DNA of 37,636 nucleotides. It comes from Gemmatimonadaceae bacterium (GTDB taxonomy: Bacteria > Gemmatimonadota > Gemmatimonadetes > Gemmatimonadales > Gemmatimonadaceae). The stretch spans positions 1 to 37,636 of the forward strand of contig DASXKV010000045.1 in assembly GCA_036496605.1 (NCBI GenBank). The letters run 5' to 3'. Both the position numbers and the translations under genes were made by a program. Below the pieces are notes generated by a model, which saw only the letters and a program-made list of their open reading frames with translations, did no database searches and had not been told where the DNA came from. Below are positions 9,258 through 18,455 of this stretch, one piece after another (the stretch's first letter is position 1; each line of letters opens with the position of its first letter).

Positions 9258-9551
9258 CAACATTCCGGGAACGGTTGACGTCAGCGGAGCCGCTGATACC
9301 ACTGACACGGCCCTGAGACCGCTGACGGGCTCCGTGTACAGAGATACCTCCGCGCCCAAGGACGTTTTGAATTTGTGAATGCGTCGGGAGGCTCCCCTGA
9401 CCGCGGCACACTTCCCGAGGCATTTAAACAAAAAACCCTTTGCTACTTGCCGCATGGAGCCGTCCCTGCTGAGGAGTAAGTCAGTGGTGTCAGCGCCGTG
9501 TCAGTGGTGTCAGTGACCCCCTGACCTCAACTGCATCCCGAAATTCCAGGA
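9258..9551. repeat. Intergenic inverted-repeat element IR-B, copy A
   Basis: The malQ-glgB gap holds one large imperfect inverted repeat. The plus-strand arm at 9481-9551 contains GTCAGTGGTGTCAGCGCCG and CCCGAAATTCCAGGATCAG. The other arm, inverted, occupies about 9258-9310. Between them at 9311-9386 is a core that, reversed, reads CGACGCATTCACAAATTC and onward; it aligns at about 85 of 98 positions (by eye) with 34116-34213. No gene is supported; the open frame 9246-9455 is simply the repeat read through. Confidence 0.8.
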
Positions 9552-12170
9552 TCAGCCCCTTGGCCCGATGATCACCGCTGCCAACGGCGGCAGCGTCAGC
9601 GCAACGGACTGCGGATAGCCATGGAACGCCGACGGCTCCGTCTCGAGCGTATCGAAGGCCCCGTAGCCACTGCCGCCCCACTCCTGATCGTCGCTCGATA
9701 GCAGCTTCACATACGTGCCGCTGTCGGGAACGCCGATGCGATACGATTCGCGCGGCACCGGCGTGAGATTGAGCACGACCAGCACGTGGCGCTCGCCGTC
9801 GCGACGCACATACGAGATCACCGAGTTCGCGCGATCGGCGACGTCGACCCAGCCGAATCCTTCCCAGCTCGGATCTTCACGCCAGAGCGCGGACTGACCG
9901 CGATACAGATGCCCGAGCCGGCCAACGTACGACGCGTACGCGGCGCGTTCCGGCGCGTCGAGCAGGTGCCAGTCGAGGCTGCGATCGTGATCCCATTCGT
10001 TAGGCGTCGCGAGCTCCGTTCCCATGAACAGGAGCTTCTTGCCCGGACGCGTCAGCATGTACGCCAGCAGCAACCGAAGATTCGCGAGCTTCTGCCAGTG
10101 ATCACCCGGCATCTTGCTGTACAGCGAACCCTTGAGGTGAACCACCTCGTCATGCGATAGCGGCATGAGGAAGTGCTCACCGTACTCGTACATCATCGCG
10201 AAGGTGAGCTGATCGTGATGATGGAATCGGTAGACCGGGTCCTTCGTGAAGTAGACCAGGGTGTCGTGCATCCATCCCATGTTCCACTTGAACGTGAAGC
10301 CCAGCCCGCCCTCCGGCGCCGGCTTGGTCACGTTCGGCCAGGCCGTCGATTCTTCGGCGACGGTGAAGCAGCCCGGCTCTTCATCTCGGATCGTCTCGTT
10401 GAACTGCTTCAGAAACTCGATCGCCTCGAGATTCTCGCGTCCGCCGAAGCGATTCCGCATCCATTCGCCGGCCTTGCGGCTGTAGTCGAGATAGAGCATC
10501 GACGCGACGGCGTCGACCCGCAGGCCGTCGGCGTGGAACTCCTCGAGCCAGTAGAGCGCATTGGCAACGAGGAAATTTCTCACCTCGTTGCGACCGTAAT
10601 TGAAGATGAGCGTTCCCCAATCGGGATGCTCGCCTAACCGCGGATCGGCGTGCTCGAAGAGCGCCGTTCCGTCAAAGCGACGGAGTGCGTAGTCGTCCTT
10701 CGGAAAGTGCGCCGGCACCCAGTCGAGAACGACGCCGATGCCGTGCTGATGGAGCGTATCGACGAAGAACCGGAAATCGTCGGGCGTGCCATAGCGCGAC
10801 GTCGGCGCGTAGTAGCCGCTCACCTGATAGCCCCACGAACCGTAGAACGGATGCTCCATCACCGGCATCAGCTCGACGTGCGTGAAACCGAGCCGGTTCA
10901 CGTGTTCGGCGAGGCGCGGTGCAATCTCGCGATACGTGAGCGGTCGGTGCCCTTCTTCGGGAACGCGCGCCCATGAGCCGAGGTGCATTTCGTAAATCAG
11001 CACCGGCTCGTGGAGTACATCCCAATGTCCTTTGTTGTCGCGACGCATCATCCAGTCGCTGTCGGCCCACTGATACGCGCCCTCTTGCTGCACGATCGAC
11101 GCGGTGCCGGGGTATTGCTCGAGCTTGAACGCGAAGGGATCGCTCTTTACGCGGATGAGGCCTTCGGTCGTCAGCATTTCGAACTTGTACAACGCCCCAG
11201 GTCTGATCTCCGGGACGAACACCTCGAACACTCCGGAGCCGCCCATGGAGCGCATCGGGAAGATGCGTCCATCCCAGCCGCTGAAATCCCCGACGACGCT
11301 GACGCGTTTGGCGTTAGGCGCCCAGACCGCAAAACTGGTCCCTTCGACGCCCTCCATCGTGCGAACGTGCGCGCCGAGCTTCTCCCAGAGACGCCGGTGC
11401 GTGCCTTCGCCGAAGAGGTGAAGGTCCACGTCGCCGATCGTCGGCAAGAACCGATACGGATCCTCGCGCTCCCAGACCGCTCCGTCCGCAAAATGGAATC
11501 GCAACCGGTATCGCAACGGCAATGTCGCGCCGGGAATGAACCCGCAAAAAAGGTTCGAGAGTCCTGTCGCCGTCGTGTCGAGCGGGACTATGACTCCGCC
11601 CACATCGAGCACCGCCTCGGCGGCGATCGCGTTAGGCATGAGCGCGCGAATCACGACGCCGCTCGTGCCCGCGACGGTCACCGTGTGCGCGGCGAGGACG
11701 TCGTGGGGCTGCGAGTGTTCGCCGGCAAGGAGACGGCCGAGATCGCCCGGGGCCGGCAGCAGCGCGGCGAACGAGGCGGCTTTGCCGCCGGTCGAGCGCC
11801 CGCGAGGTGGCTTCGCCGGCTTCGCAGCCGGTTCCTCCACGCGCGTGAGCAATGCGTCACCGTGCGGTGGGAGCTCGTCGTGTTGGTCTTCGGGCATGCC
11901 TCCGCTCGCTCTCTTCGGTGCGACGCGCACCGTCGCTTTCTTAGCCACACGCGCCGGACGCTCCGCGGTGGAACTGCTGCCTGCCTCACGTCGGGACGCG
12001 TCGCTCTTCTCCTTTGAATCACCACGCGGTGTAGTCTCTGGCGCGTTGGCTTCCGCCGCGCGGCTCGACTTGCTTTTGCCGCTTTTCGGCGAGCGTGCAC
12101 GCGGTCGCTCGCGGTCGGGTGGCGGACTTTCGCGCGGGTCCTTCTCGTCGTCTCTGGGTTCGGGGCTCAT
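9552..12170 (-). CDS. glgB: 1,4-alpha-glucan branching enzyme with a long disordered N-terminal extension
   Basis: A GH13_9 enzyme that forms alpha-1,6 branches in glycogen. Of 872 residues, about the first 130 are low-complexity, rich in Pro, Arg, Lys, Ser and Glu, and unlike any known GlgB module. An N-terminal GlgB domain follows (about 138-250), then CBM48 (GTSFAVWAPNAKRVSVVGDF at 277-296) and the barrel: Asp553 in ADGLRVDAVASMLYLDY, Glu606 in VAEESTAWP, His673-Asp674 in LSHDEVVHLKGSL. ATG 12170 has a good GGAG upstream. There are 27 bases between the glgX stop and this start, so the two genes are probably co-transcribed. It branches the linear glucan made by GlgE. An internal ATG (Met92) could give a shorter form. 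Confidence 0.95.
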   Translation of the reverse strand: MSPEPRDDEKDPRESPPPDRERPRARSPKSGKSKSSRAAEANAPETTPRGDSKEKSDASRREAGSSSTAERPARVAKKATVRVAPKRASGGMPEDQHDELPPHGDALLTRVEEPAAKPAKPPRGRSTGGKAASFAALLPAPGDLGRLLAGEHSQPHDVLAAHTVTVAGTSGVVIRALMPNAIAAEAVLDVGGVIVPLDTTATGLSNLFCGFIPGATLPLRYRLRFHFADGAVWEREDPYRFLPTIGDVDLHLFGEGTHRRLWEKLGAHVRTMEGVEGTSFAVWAPNAKRVSVVGDFSGWDGRIFPMRSMGGSGVFEVFVPEIRPGALYKFEMLTTEGLIRVKSDPFAFKLEQYPGTASIVQQEGAYQWADSDWMMRRDNKGHWDVLHEPVLIYEMHLGSWARVPEEGHRPLTYREIAPRLAEHVNRLGFTHVELMPVMEHPFYGSWGYQVSGYYAPTSRYGTPDDFRFFVDTLHQHGIGVVLDWVPAHFPKDDYALRRFDGTALFEHADPRLGEHPDWGTLIFNYGRNEVRNFLVANALYWLEEFHADGLRVDAVASMLYLDYSRKAGEWMRNRFGGRENLEAIEFLKQFNETIRDEEPGCFTVAEESTAWPNVTKPAPEGGLGFTFKWNMGWMHDTLVYFTKDPVYRFHHHDQLTFAMMYEYGEHFLMPLSHDEVVHLKGSLYSKMPGDHWQKLANLRLLLAYMLTRPGKKLLFMGTELATPNEWDHDRSLDWHLLDAPERAAYASYVGRLGHLYRGQSALWREDPSWEGFGWVDVADRANSVISYVRRDGERHVLVVLNLTPVPRESYRIGVPDSGTYVKLLSSDDQEWGGSGYGAFDTLETEPSAFHGYPQSVALTLPPLAAVIIGPRG

Positions 12171-12197
12171 CTCTCGTCTCCTCGCCGGATGCTCCCG

Positions 12198-14378
12198 TTA
12201 GGCAGCGCTCGCATCGCGCGCCGGCACCGCGGGCTCCCCTTCGGGAGGCGTCGCGCCGAGCCGGCGTTCAGTCCCATGACGCAGCAACAGCAGCGAGTGC
12301 GCGGCCACCACCACCGATGACCCGTCCTGAGGACCATGGCACTCCGAATGAGCGCTGTCGAGCAATGTGATCCAGAAGCCCTGCTCCTGCACGTGCGGCA
12401 GCGTGAAGCGGCAGTCACCTTCGCCGCCATTCAAGATGAGCAATAATGTGTCCCCACGAATCGGGCGACCCCTGTCATCGGTCTCATCGGTTGCCTGACC
12501 GCTGATCAGCATTCCGAGCAGGTGATTGTCGTCGTTCTGCCAGTCACCCTGTTGCATTTCCTGGCCATCCGCGCGGATCCACATCACGTCCTTGCCCGAC
12601 GATGAGTTCGGATCCTTACCGTGGAAGAAATGTCGTCGGCGGAGCACGGGATTGTTCTGGCGAATGGAGATGACGCGCTGCGCGAACGCCAGCAGATCGC
12701 GCTGGCGCTCATCGAGGCTCGTCCAATCGATCCAGGTGATGTCGTTGTCCTGCGAATACGCGTTGTTGTTGCCCCGCTGCGTGCGCGCGATCTCGTCGCC
12801 GTGCGCGATCATCGGCGTGCCCTGCGAGAACGCGAGCGACGCGAGGAAGCTCTTCATGAGACGGAAGCGCGTGTCGAGAATACGCTTATCTTCCGTCGGC
12901 CCCTCGACGCCCCAATTGCGGCTGAGGTTGTCGTTGTGCCCGTCCTGATTGTTCTCGCCGTTCGCTTCGTTGTGTTTCTGCTCGTAGCTCACGAGATCCG
13001 ACATCGTGTAGCCGTCGTGGGCGACGATGAAATTCACGCTCGCGTAGGCGTCGCGCCCGCTCCACTGATAGATGTCGCTCGACCCCGTGAGACGCGACGC
13101 GAGCTCGGGCACCACCCCTTTGTCGCCGCGCCAGAAGCGTCGGATCGCGTCGCGATACTTCCCGTTCCACTCGGCCCATCGGATCGGGAAGTTGCCGACC
13201 TGATAGCCGCCCGGCCCGACGTCCCACGGTTCGGCGATGAGCTTCACCGTCGCCAACGTTGGATCCTGGTGGATGATGTCGAAGAACGACGACAGCCGAT
13301 CGACCTCGTGGAGCTCGCGCGCGAGCACGGGCGCGAGATCGAATCGGAATCCGTCGATGTGCAGCTCCTCCACCCAGTAGCGCAACGAATCCATGATCAG
13401 TTGGATCGTGCGTGGGTGACGCATGTTGAGGCTGTTGCCCGTGCCGGTGAAGTCGGTGTAGAAGCGCTTGTTCTGCTCCAGCCGGTAATACGCGACGTTG
13501 TCGATGCCTTTGAGCGACAATGTCGGCCCGAGATGGTTCCCTTCGCCGGTGTGGTTGTAAACCACGTCGAGAATCACCTCGATGCCAGCCGTGTGAAACG
13601 TCTTGACCATCGACTTGAACTCGTAGACCTGATTGCCGAGTCCGCGCGTCGCGTAGCGCACGTCGGGCGCAAAGAAGCCGATCGAGTTGTAGCCCCAGTA
13701 ATTCGTCAGGCCCTTTTCAGGCAGATGCCGGTCGACGATGAACTGGTGTACGGGCAGGAGCTCCACTGCCGTGATGCCTAACGACGTAAAATAGTCGAGC
13801 ATCGCGTCGGCGGCCAACCCCAAGAACGTTCCGCGCAGATGCTCGGGCACGTCGGGATGCTTGATCGTCATGCCCTTCACGTGGCACTCGTAGATCACCG
13901 TGCGATTCCACGGCGTCTTCGGACTGCGATCGTTCTCCCACGTGAACGCGTTGTCGATGACGACCGACTTCGGCACGCGCCCGGCGCTGTTGTCGGGGTC
14001 GGGCTCGAGGTCCTCCTTCGGACCGCCGACTTTGTACGCGAAGACGGCGTTGCTCCATCTGATCGAGCCGGTAATGGCTTTCGCGTACGGGTCGATGAGC
14101 AGCTTCGCGGGATTGAAGCGATGTCCCTCTTCGGGGTTGTACGGTCCGTGCACGCGATAGCCGTAGTACTGTCCGGGTCGCACGTCTGGCAAATAGCAAT
14201 GCCACACCTGGTCCGTCTGTTCACGGATTTGAATTTTCGCGCTCTCGGTGGCGTCGTCTTCGTGATTGAAGAGACAGAGCTCGACGCCGGTCGCGTTTTC
14301 GGAGAAGATGGCGAAGTTGACGCCTTCGCCGTCCCACGTCGCACCGAGGGGGTAGGGTTGTCCAGGCCAGACGCGCAA
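12198..14378 (-). CDS. glgX: Glycogen debranching enzyme (isoamylase type)
   Basis: A GH13_11 enzyme that hydrolyses alpha-1,6 links, here probably feeding linear chains to TreY. The 726 residues contain CBM48 at the N-terminus (PLGATWDGEGVNFAIFSENA, 10-29), ILDVVYNHTGEG at 269-280, the nucleophile Asp347 in HIDGFRFDLAPVLARE, acid/base Glu383 in LIAEPWDVGPGGYQVG, and His454-Asp455 in IVAHDGYTMSDLVSYE. The start is TTG 14378, placed two or three residues before the conserved WPGxPYPLGA. The leader is pyrimidine-rich (CCCCTCTCTCT) with no Shine-Dalgarno sequence and abuts a heptamer tract. The stop TAA lies inside a GTTAGGC motif (12197-12203). Confidence 0.95.
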   Translation of the reverse strand: MRVWPGQPYPLGATWDGEGVNFAIFSENATGVELCLFNHEDDATESAKIQIREQTDQVWHCYLPDVRPGQYYGYRVHGPYNPEEGHRFNPAKLLIDPYAKAITGSIRWSNAVFAYKVGGPKEDLEPDPDNSAGRVPKSVVIDNAFTWENDRSPKTPWNRTVIYECHVKGMTIKHPDVPEHLRGTFLGLAADAMLDYFTSLGITAVELLPVHQFIVDRHLPEKGLTNYWGYNSIGFFAPDVRYATRGLGNQVYEFKSMVKTFHTAGIEVILDVVYNHTGEGNHLGPTLSLKGIDNVAYYRLEQNKRFYTDFTGTGNSLNMRHPRTIQLIMDSLRYWVEELHIDGFRFDLAPVLARELHEVDRLSSFFDIIHQDPTLATVKLIAEPWDVGPGGYQVGNFPIRWAEWNGKYRDAIRRFWRGDKGVVPELASRLTGSSDIYQWSGRDAYASVNFIVAHDGYTMSDLVSYEQKHNEANGENNQDGHNDNLSRNWGVEGPTEDKRILDTRFRLMKSFLASLAFSQGTPMIAHGDEIARTQRGNNNAYSQDNDITWIDWTSLDERQRDLLAFAQRVISIRQNNPVLRRRHFFHGKDPNSSSGKDVMWIRADGQEMQQGDWQNDDNHLLGMLISGQATDETDDRGRPIRGDTLLLILNGGEGDCRFTLPHVQEQGFWITLLDSAHSECHGPQDGSSVVVAAHSLLLLRHGTERRLGATPPEGEPAVPARDASAA

Positions 14379-14385
14379 AGAGAGA

Positions 14386-14426
14386 GGGGCTAGGGGCTAG
14401 AGGTTAGGGGCTAGGGCTAGGGGCTA
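14386..14426. repeat. Heptamer tract GGGGCTA between treZ and glgX
   Basis: Six units, GGGGCTA x2, GAGGTTA, GGGGCTA, a 6-base GGGCTA and GGGGCTA, fill the 38-base gap between treZ and glgX. They run into the last three codons of treZ: read on the minus strand, GCTAGCCCCTAG encodes Ala-Ser-Pro-stop. Confidence 0.92.
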
Positions 14427-16366
14427 GCGAACAGCACAGCGGTCCATGGAGGGAGCGAGACCGTTTGCGTCGGCTTCGATTCGAGGAGGCGACGAGGCTC
14501 GTCGGCCGTGGCGACGCCTAACGCTCCGCGCATCCCGCCCCACGCCCCACGCGCTTCTTTCCACTCGTCGTTTCCCCTCGCGTCTGCCCACGCCTCGGCG
14601 AGTCGTCCCTCACCGCCGTAACCGGACGCGTCCGTCGTTAGGCGAAGCGTCCAGTGGCCATCGGGCAGCGCCGGCTCGCTCGGCTCGCACGTGCAGTTGA
14701 AGATCGCCAGGAGCGCGTTGCCGCGGGCGTCGCGCGACGAGCGGAGCATCGTTATGCAGCCGTTGCGCTCGCTCACGACGATGTCCGCTCCGTCCGGACG
14801 CAACATCGGCTCCTCGTCGCGCAGCGTGAAGAGATCGCGATACAGCGCGTACAGCCCCGCGTTCTCCCGTTGCGACGCGCGCGAGCGATCGAGGACCGAG
14901 CGACGGAGCGTCTCCTCGTCCTGCGGATCGGGGACGTCCTCGCCCCAACCGAACGATTCGAACTCGCGGCGCCGTCCGCCGCGCACCGCGTCGACGAGTG
15001 TTTGATCGCTATGACTCACGAAATACTGGAACGGGTTGGTCTCGCCATACTCCTCGCCCATGAAAACCAGGGGCACGTACGGAGACAGTAGCAACAACGC
15101 GGCCGCAAGCCGCAGTTGATCGGGCGCCAACAGAGTCGACAGACGATCGCCCAGCGCGCGATTCCCGACCTGGTCGTGATTCTGAATCGCGACGACGAAT
15201 CGCTCGCGCGGCAATCCCTCCGACTTCCCGCCGTGCCGTCGCCGCCGATATCGGGAGCGGGCACCGTCGTACACGAACGGCTCGCGCAACGACGCGGCGA
15301 GATGCTCGACGGCGCCGTAGTCGGCGTAGTAACCCTCCTTCTCCTGGGTCAGCAGCGCATGCACCGCGTGGTGAAAATCGTCGCTCCACTGCGCGTCGAG
15401 ACCGTAACCGAATTCGTCGGTCGAGCGAACGAGCTTGGGATCGTTGAGATCACTCTCGGCGATCACGACGACCCGGCGACCGAGCTGCGTTCCGAGCTCG
15501 TGCACGGCGTCGGCAATTTCCTCGAGCAAGTGCTTCGCGCTGAAGTCGAAGATTCCGTGCACCGCGTCGAGACGGAGGCCGTCGATGTGATACTCGGAGA
15601 TCCAGTACCTTGCGTTGTCGACGACGAAGCGCCGTACCTCATCGCTGTCGGCGTCGTCGTAGTTGAGCGCGGGGCCCCATGGCGTCTTGTACTTCTCCGT
15701 AAAGTACGGCCCGTACGACGGGAGATAATTCCCCTCGGGCCCGACGTGGTTGTAGACGACGTCGAGGATCACGGCGAGATCCTCGGCGTGCGCGGCGTTC
15801 ACGAGTTGCCTCAATCCGTCGGGCCCGCCATAGCTGTTCTGCACCGCGTACAGATCGACGCCGTCGTAGCCCCAGTTTCGCGAACCTGGAAACTGTGCGA
15901 CCGGCATGATCTCGATCGCACTGACCCCGAGATCTCGACGCAACCCCCGCAGATATGGAATGATGGCACTGAACGTTCCGTCGCGCGTGAATGTGCCGAC
16001 ATGCAGCTCGTAAATCGCGAGGTCGCGCATCGCGACGCCGTGCCACACGTCGTCAGTCCATTGAAACGCGCCCGGGTCGACGACGCGCGAGGGACCGTGC
16101 ACGCCCTCCGGCTGCCATCGACTCACCGGATCCGGCAGCGGCGTATCGCGATTGTCGAGGACGTAACCGTACTCTGTTCCGACCTTGGCTTCGGCAACGA
16201 TTGCTTCGAAGACTCCGTCGTCGTGACGAGTCAGCTCTCGCTCCATCGTGACGCCATCACTCGTCAGGCGCACGCGGACGCGCTTCGCGCACGGAGCCCA
16301 GACGGCGAATTGCACTGCCTTTCCGGGGATCACCCTCGCGCCGCGCTCGAGCTGCCACGTCTGCAT
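14417..16366 (-). CDS. treZ: Malto-oligosyltrehalose trehalohydrolase
   Basis: A GH13_10 enzyme that cuts maltooligosyl-trehalose made by TreY to release trehalose. The 649 residues begin with an E-set domain (VQFAVWAPCAKRVRVRL, 18-34), then YELHVGTFTRDGTF at 119-132, ILDVVYNHVGPEGNY at 200-214, nucleophile Asp267 in HIDGLRLDAVHGIFD, acid/base Glu304 in VIAESDLNDP, and Asp398 in IQNHDQVGNRALGDR. ATG 16366 has no purine-rich ribosome site; the leader is CCCCCTCACT. The final Ala-Ser-Pro-stop is encoded by heptamer repeat, so the natural tail may have been replaced. It is separated from treY by glgX, glgB and malQ but on the same strand, so it is probably co-regulated. Confidence 0.95.
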   Translation of the reverse strand: MQTWQLERGARVIPGKAVQFAVWAPCAKRVRVRLTSDGVTMERELTRHDDGVFEAIVAEAKVGTEYGYVLDNRDTPLPDPVSRWQPEGVHGPSRVVDPGAFQWTDDVWHGVAMRDLAIYELHVGTFTRDGTFSAIIPYLRGLRRDLGVSAIEIMPVAQFPGSRNWGYDGVDLYAVQNSYGGPDGLRQLVNAAHAEDLAVILDVVYNHVGPEGNYLPSYGPYFTEKYKTPWGPALNYDDADSDEVRRFVVDNARYWISEYHIDGLRLDAVHGIFDFSAKHLLEEIADAVHELGTQLGRRVVVIAESDLNDPKLVRSTDEFGYGLDAQWSDDFHHAVHALLTQEKEGYYADYGAVEHLAASLREPFVYDGARSRYRRRRHGGKSEGLPRERFVVAIQNHDQVGNRALGDRLSTLLAPDQLRLAAALLLLSPYVPLVFMGEEYGETNPFQYFVSHSDQTLVDAVRGGRRREFESFGWGEDVPDPQDEETLRRSVLDRSRASQRENAGLYALYRDLFTLRDEEPMLRPDGADIVVSERNGCITMLRSSRDARGNALLAIFNCTCEPSEPALPDGHWTLRLTTDASGYGGEGRLAEAWADARGNDEWKEARGAWGGMRGALGVATADEPRRLLESKPTQTVSLPPWTAVLFASP

Positions 16367-16459
16367 AGTGAGGGGGTTTGGGAGAGCAACATTTGAGCCC
16401 AGTGACCCGACAGCTCTCCAAGCCTGCGCCGCCTCGCTTCGCTCAGGATCACAGAAATC

Positions 16460-18064
16460 CTACGCAAGCAGCTTGGCGATGCCGCGCATCGGAATCCACG
16501 CCCAGTCCGGCCGATTGTTCAACTCGTACGCCAATTCGTAAAACGCCTTCTCCGTCTCGAACAACTTGAGCAACGCGCGCGTATGCGCCGGATCCGACGG
16601 GAGAATGCCGCTCGCGTTCGCATCGTCGCTGAGATAGCCGCGCAGGAAGGCGTCGCGCGTGTCGCGCTCCCACCGACCGATGCGCAGCTCGCGCGTGCCG
16701 ACGTCGAGCGCCGTTGCTTCCATGCCCAGCGTCGCCGACGCATACGCGAACGACCGCAACATGCCGGCGACGTCGCGCAACGGACTCGCCTTCTCGCGCC
16801 GCTCCGCGAGCGACCGCGCCGGCTCGCCCTCGAAGTCGATGATCATGAAGTCATCGCGTGCCGTGCGGAGCACTTGGCCGAGATGGTAGTCACCGTGAAC
16901 GCGGATTGCGAGTCCGGCGTCGCCGCGGATGTCGTTTAGTATTTCATCAACGACACCCACATACCGATCCGCGCGCTTCACGAGCGCTTCTGCCTCCGGC
17001 GCTCGCTCCTTCGGCAGCGCACGGGCGCGGAGCTGTCTGTCGAGAAGAGCCAGGCCATCACGAATCCACTGCTTCGCGCGCGCTGCCCACTGCTCGACGA
17101 GCGCGGCGCTCGCGGGCTCCGGCGCGAGATCGGCACCCGTTCCCGTCGCGAGCGCCTCGTGCAGCGCGCGCGTCACGACGCCCAATCGCGCGGCATCGCC
17201 GAGAAACGGGTTCTGGATCTCGCGATCTTTCGGCGACTGGAAGTACGGGCGCGCGCAATCGAGGGTATGGGCCCAGGCGTCGATCGATTTCGCCAGGTAC
17301 TCCTGGAGCATCCCCGCGATCGTCGGAACGCCGTCGTCTTCGAAGCGAATGACGCCGAGGAGAGACGGCGTATGCGGGAACTCCGCGTCGACGGTGAGGA
17401 ACCGCGTGAGCTCGACGTCGGGATTGGCGCCGGTTTCGAGTCTACGAAACAATTTCATAATCGCTCCGGCACCGAGAATCACCGACGTGTTGCTCTGCTC
17501 GACGGAGCCGACGCGGATCTCCGACGTCGGCGGAATGACGAGTGGCACTGCGCTCAGCGACTCGATGATCCACCGCGACGCGCCGGCCCCGAAAGTTCCG
17601 CCGCGGCCGATCGCGTCCGCCAGCGCGCGCAGGAAAGCGCCATCCTCCACCGCGTCGAAGAGCAGCCCTTCTTCCTGCTCGGCGATGACGCGCGCGATAA
17701 TGCTCTTCGGTTTTCGATCGCCGAGCTCCTCGTCGCCCCGGACGCAGAGGGGGAGCTGATAGCTTTTCGCGCCGCCGGTGCTTCCTTCGGTGATCACGTC
17801 CAGTCGCGCGATCGCGAATCGACCACCTTCCCACGGCAGCGCGATCGCGTCCCGTACCCGCGCGGAGGTCGGATTGCCGGCCTTTGCTCCGAACCATCGC
17901 TTGGTCGCGAGAAAGGCAGCGATGTCTTCCGTCGCCAATCGACGCAGCTCGTTAGGTGCGAGCGCATCGGCGAGCGAGCGAACGCGCAGTTCCGGGGCGC
18001 GGGACGCGGAACGCGTGGCGCCAGATTCATCCACCAATCGTCTCTCCTGGCTCGCTTCGCTCAT
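16460..18064 (-). CDS. mak: Maltokinase (stand-alone Mak/Pep2)
   Basis: Phosphorylates maltose with ATP to maltose 1-phosphate, the substrate of GlgE. The 534 residues show the family's cap region with TKRWFGAKAGNP at 54-65, an N-lobe with EQSNTSVILGAGAIMKLFRRLE at about 189-210 (the lysine binds ATP), the Brenner-type catalytic motif RVHGDYHLGQVLRT at 388-401, and the metal-binding IIDFEGEPARSLAERR at 408-423. The C-terminus LNNRPDWAWIPMRGI is typical. In many bacteria this kinase is fused to the C-terminus of TreS; here it is separate, and a MITE-like element lies in the 391-base gap after treS. ATG 18064 follows a pyrimidine-rich leader without a Shine-Dalgarno sequence. The 93 bases before treZ contain no hairpin I can support. 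Confidence 0.93.
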   Translation of the reverse strand: MSEASQERRLVDESGATRSASRAPELRVRSLADALAPNELRRLATEDIAAFLATKRWFGAKAGNPTSARVRDAIALPWEGGRFAIARLDVITEGSTGGAKSYQLPLCVRGDEELGDRKPKSIIARVIAEQEEGLLFDAVEDGAFLRALADAIGRGGTFGAGASRWIIESLSAVPLVIPPTSEIRVGSVEQSNTSVILGAGAIMKLFRRLETGANPDVELTRFLTVDAEFPHTPSLLGVIRFEDDGVPTIAGMLQEYLAKSIDAWAHTLDCARPYFQSPKDREIQNPFLGDAARLGVVTRALHEALATGTGADLAPEPASAALVEQWAARAKQWIRDGLALLDRQLRARALPKERAPEAEALVKRADRYVGVVDEILNDIRGDAGLAIRVHGDYHLGQVLRTARDDFMIIDFEGEPARSLAERREKASPLRDVAGMLRSFAYASATLGMEATALDVGTRELRIGRWERDTRDAFLRGYLSDDANASGILPSDPAHTRALLKLFETEKAFYELAYELNNRPDWAWIPMRGIAKLLA

Positions 18065-18255
18065 CTGAAGAAGGGGATAGTGGCCTGTAATCGAGATGGT
18101 GAGAGCAGCCGGCGAGCATTGCTCTACTCAGGTCGTCAATTCCATCAAAAGAATGATAGAGGCCGCAGGCACCTGGATTCGATTCGCTCCACATTCGCGT
18201 GATTCGCGTCCCCAATACCCTGGACTCCCCAGGCGGTACAGCCGTGCTTACCCTC
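18065..18255. other. Leader between the MITE-like element and mak
   Basis: 191 bases with no gene, part of the 391-base treS-mak gap. It contains short imperfect repeats (ATTCG-rich around 18176-18210) and a small CCTGG/CCAGG hairpin near 18220-18235. No promoter could be assigned with confidence. Confidence 0.35.
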
Positions 18256-18455
18256 GCTAAGTAGGTGGACAAAAGTCTTGCTACAAATTGCTTCGCTGCG
18301 TGTCAGTGCTCTCAGCGGCCTCTCTCTCTTTCACCCCTGCGCACAGCCCGAACTTCCCGGATGATTGCGGATCTCGACTGAAGCGCGTGCTCACAGTGCT
18401 TTTGATCATCGAAACTCCATCAGTTTGTAGCAGAACTTTTGTCTACCTACTTAGC
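18256..18455. mobile_element. 200-bp MITE-like element with 33-bp terminal inverted repeats
   Basis: The left end 18256-18288 starts GCTAAGTAGGTGGACAAAAG. The right end 18423-18455, reversed, starts GCTAAGTAGGTAGACAAAAG. The two 33-base ends match at 29 positions by eye. There is no transposase frame inside. The interior carries GTGTCAGTGCTCTCAGCGG, like IR-B, and CCCGAACTTCCCGGATGAT, like the IR-A end. No clear target duplication is seen outside the ends. It lies between mak and treS, and its right end touches the treS stop codon. Confidence 0.75.

Noticed and set aside
9244-9423. The 60-codon upstream extension of malQ
   Set aside because: It is encoded by IR-B, and a good ribosome site (GAGG, six bases before GTG 9243) supports the shorter protein.
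9246-9455. Open frame encoding RRIHKFKTSLGAE-like peptide, also seen at 34047-34235, as a possible conserved small gene
   Set aside because: The similarity between the two follows from IR-B DNA identity that continues beyond the frames. There is no ribosome site, and differences are not concentrated at third codon positions.
12621-13781. Long plus-strand open frames (such as 12621-13781, 15116-16396, 8104-9378, 10983-12017) opposite the glucan genes
   Set aside because: Each is antisense to a gene with complete catalytic motifs. Long antisense frames are expected in high-GC DNA and these show no domain.
16412-16450. GCCTCGCTTCGCTCAGGATCA-like stretch before mak's stop as a regulatory site
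   Set aside because: Similar CGCTTCGCTCA words occur at 18052 and GCTCAGGATGACA at 37152, but three short, partly matching sites are too few to call a family.
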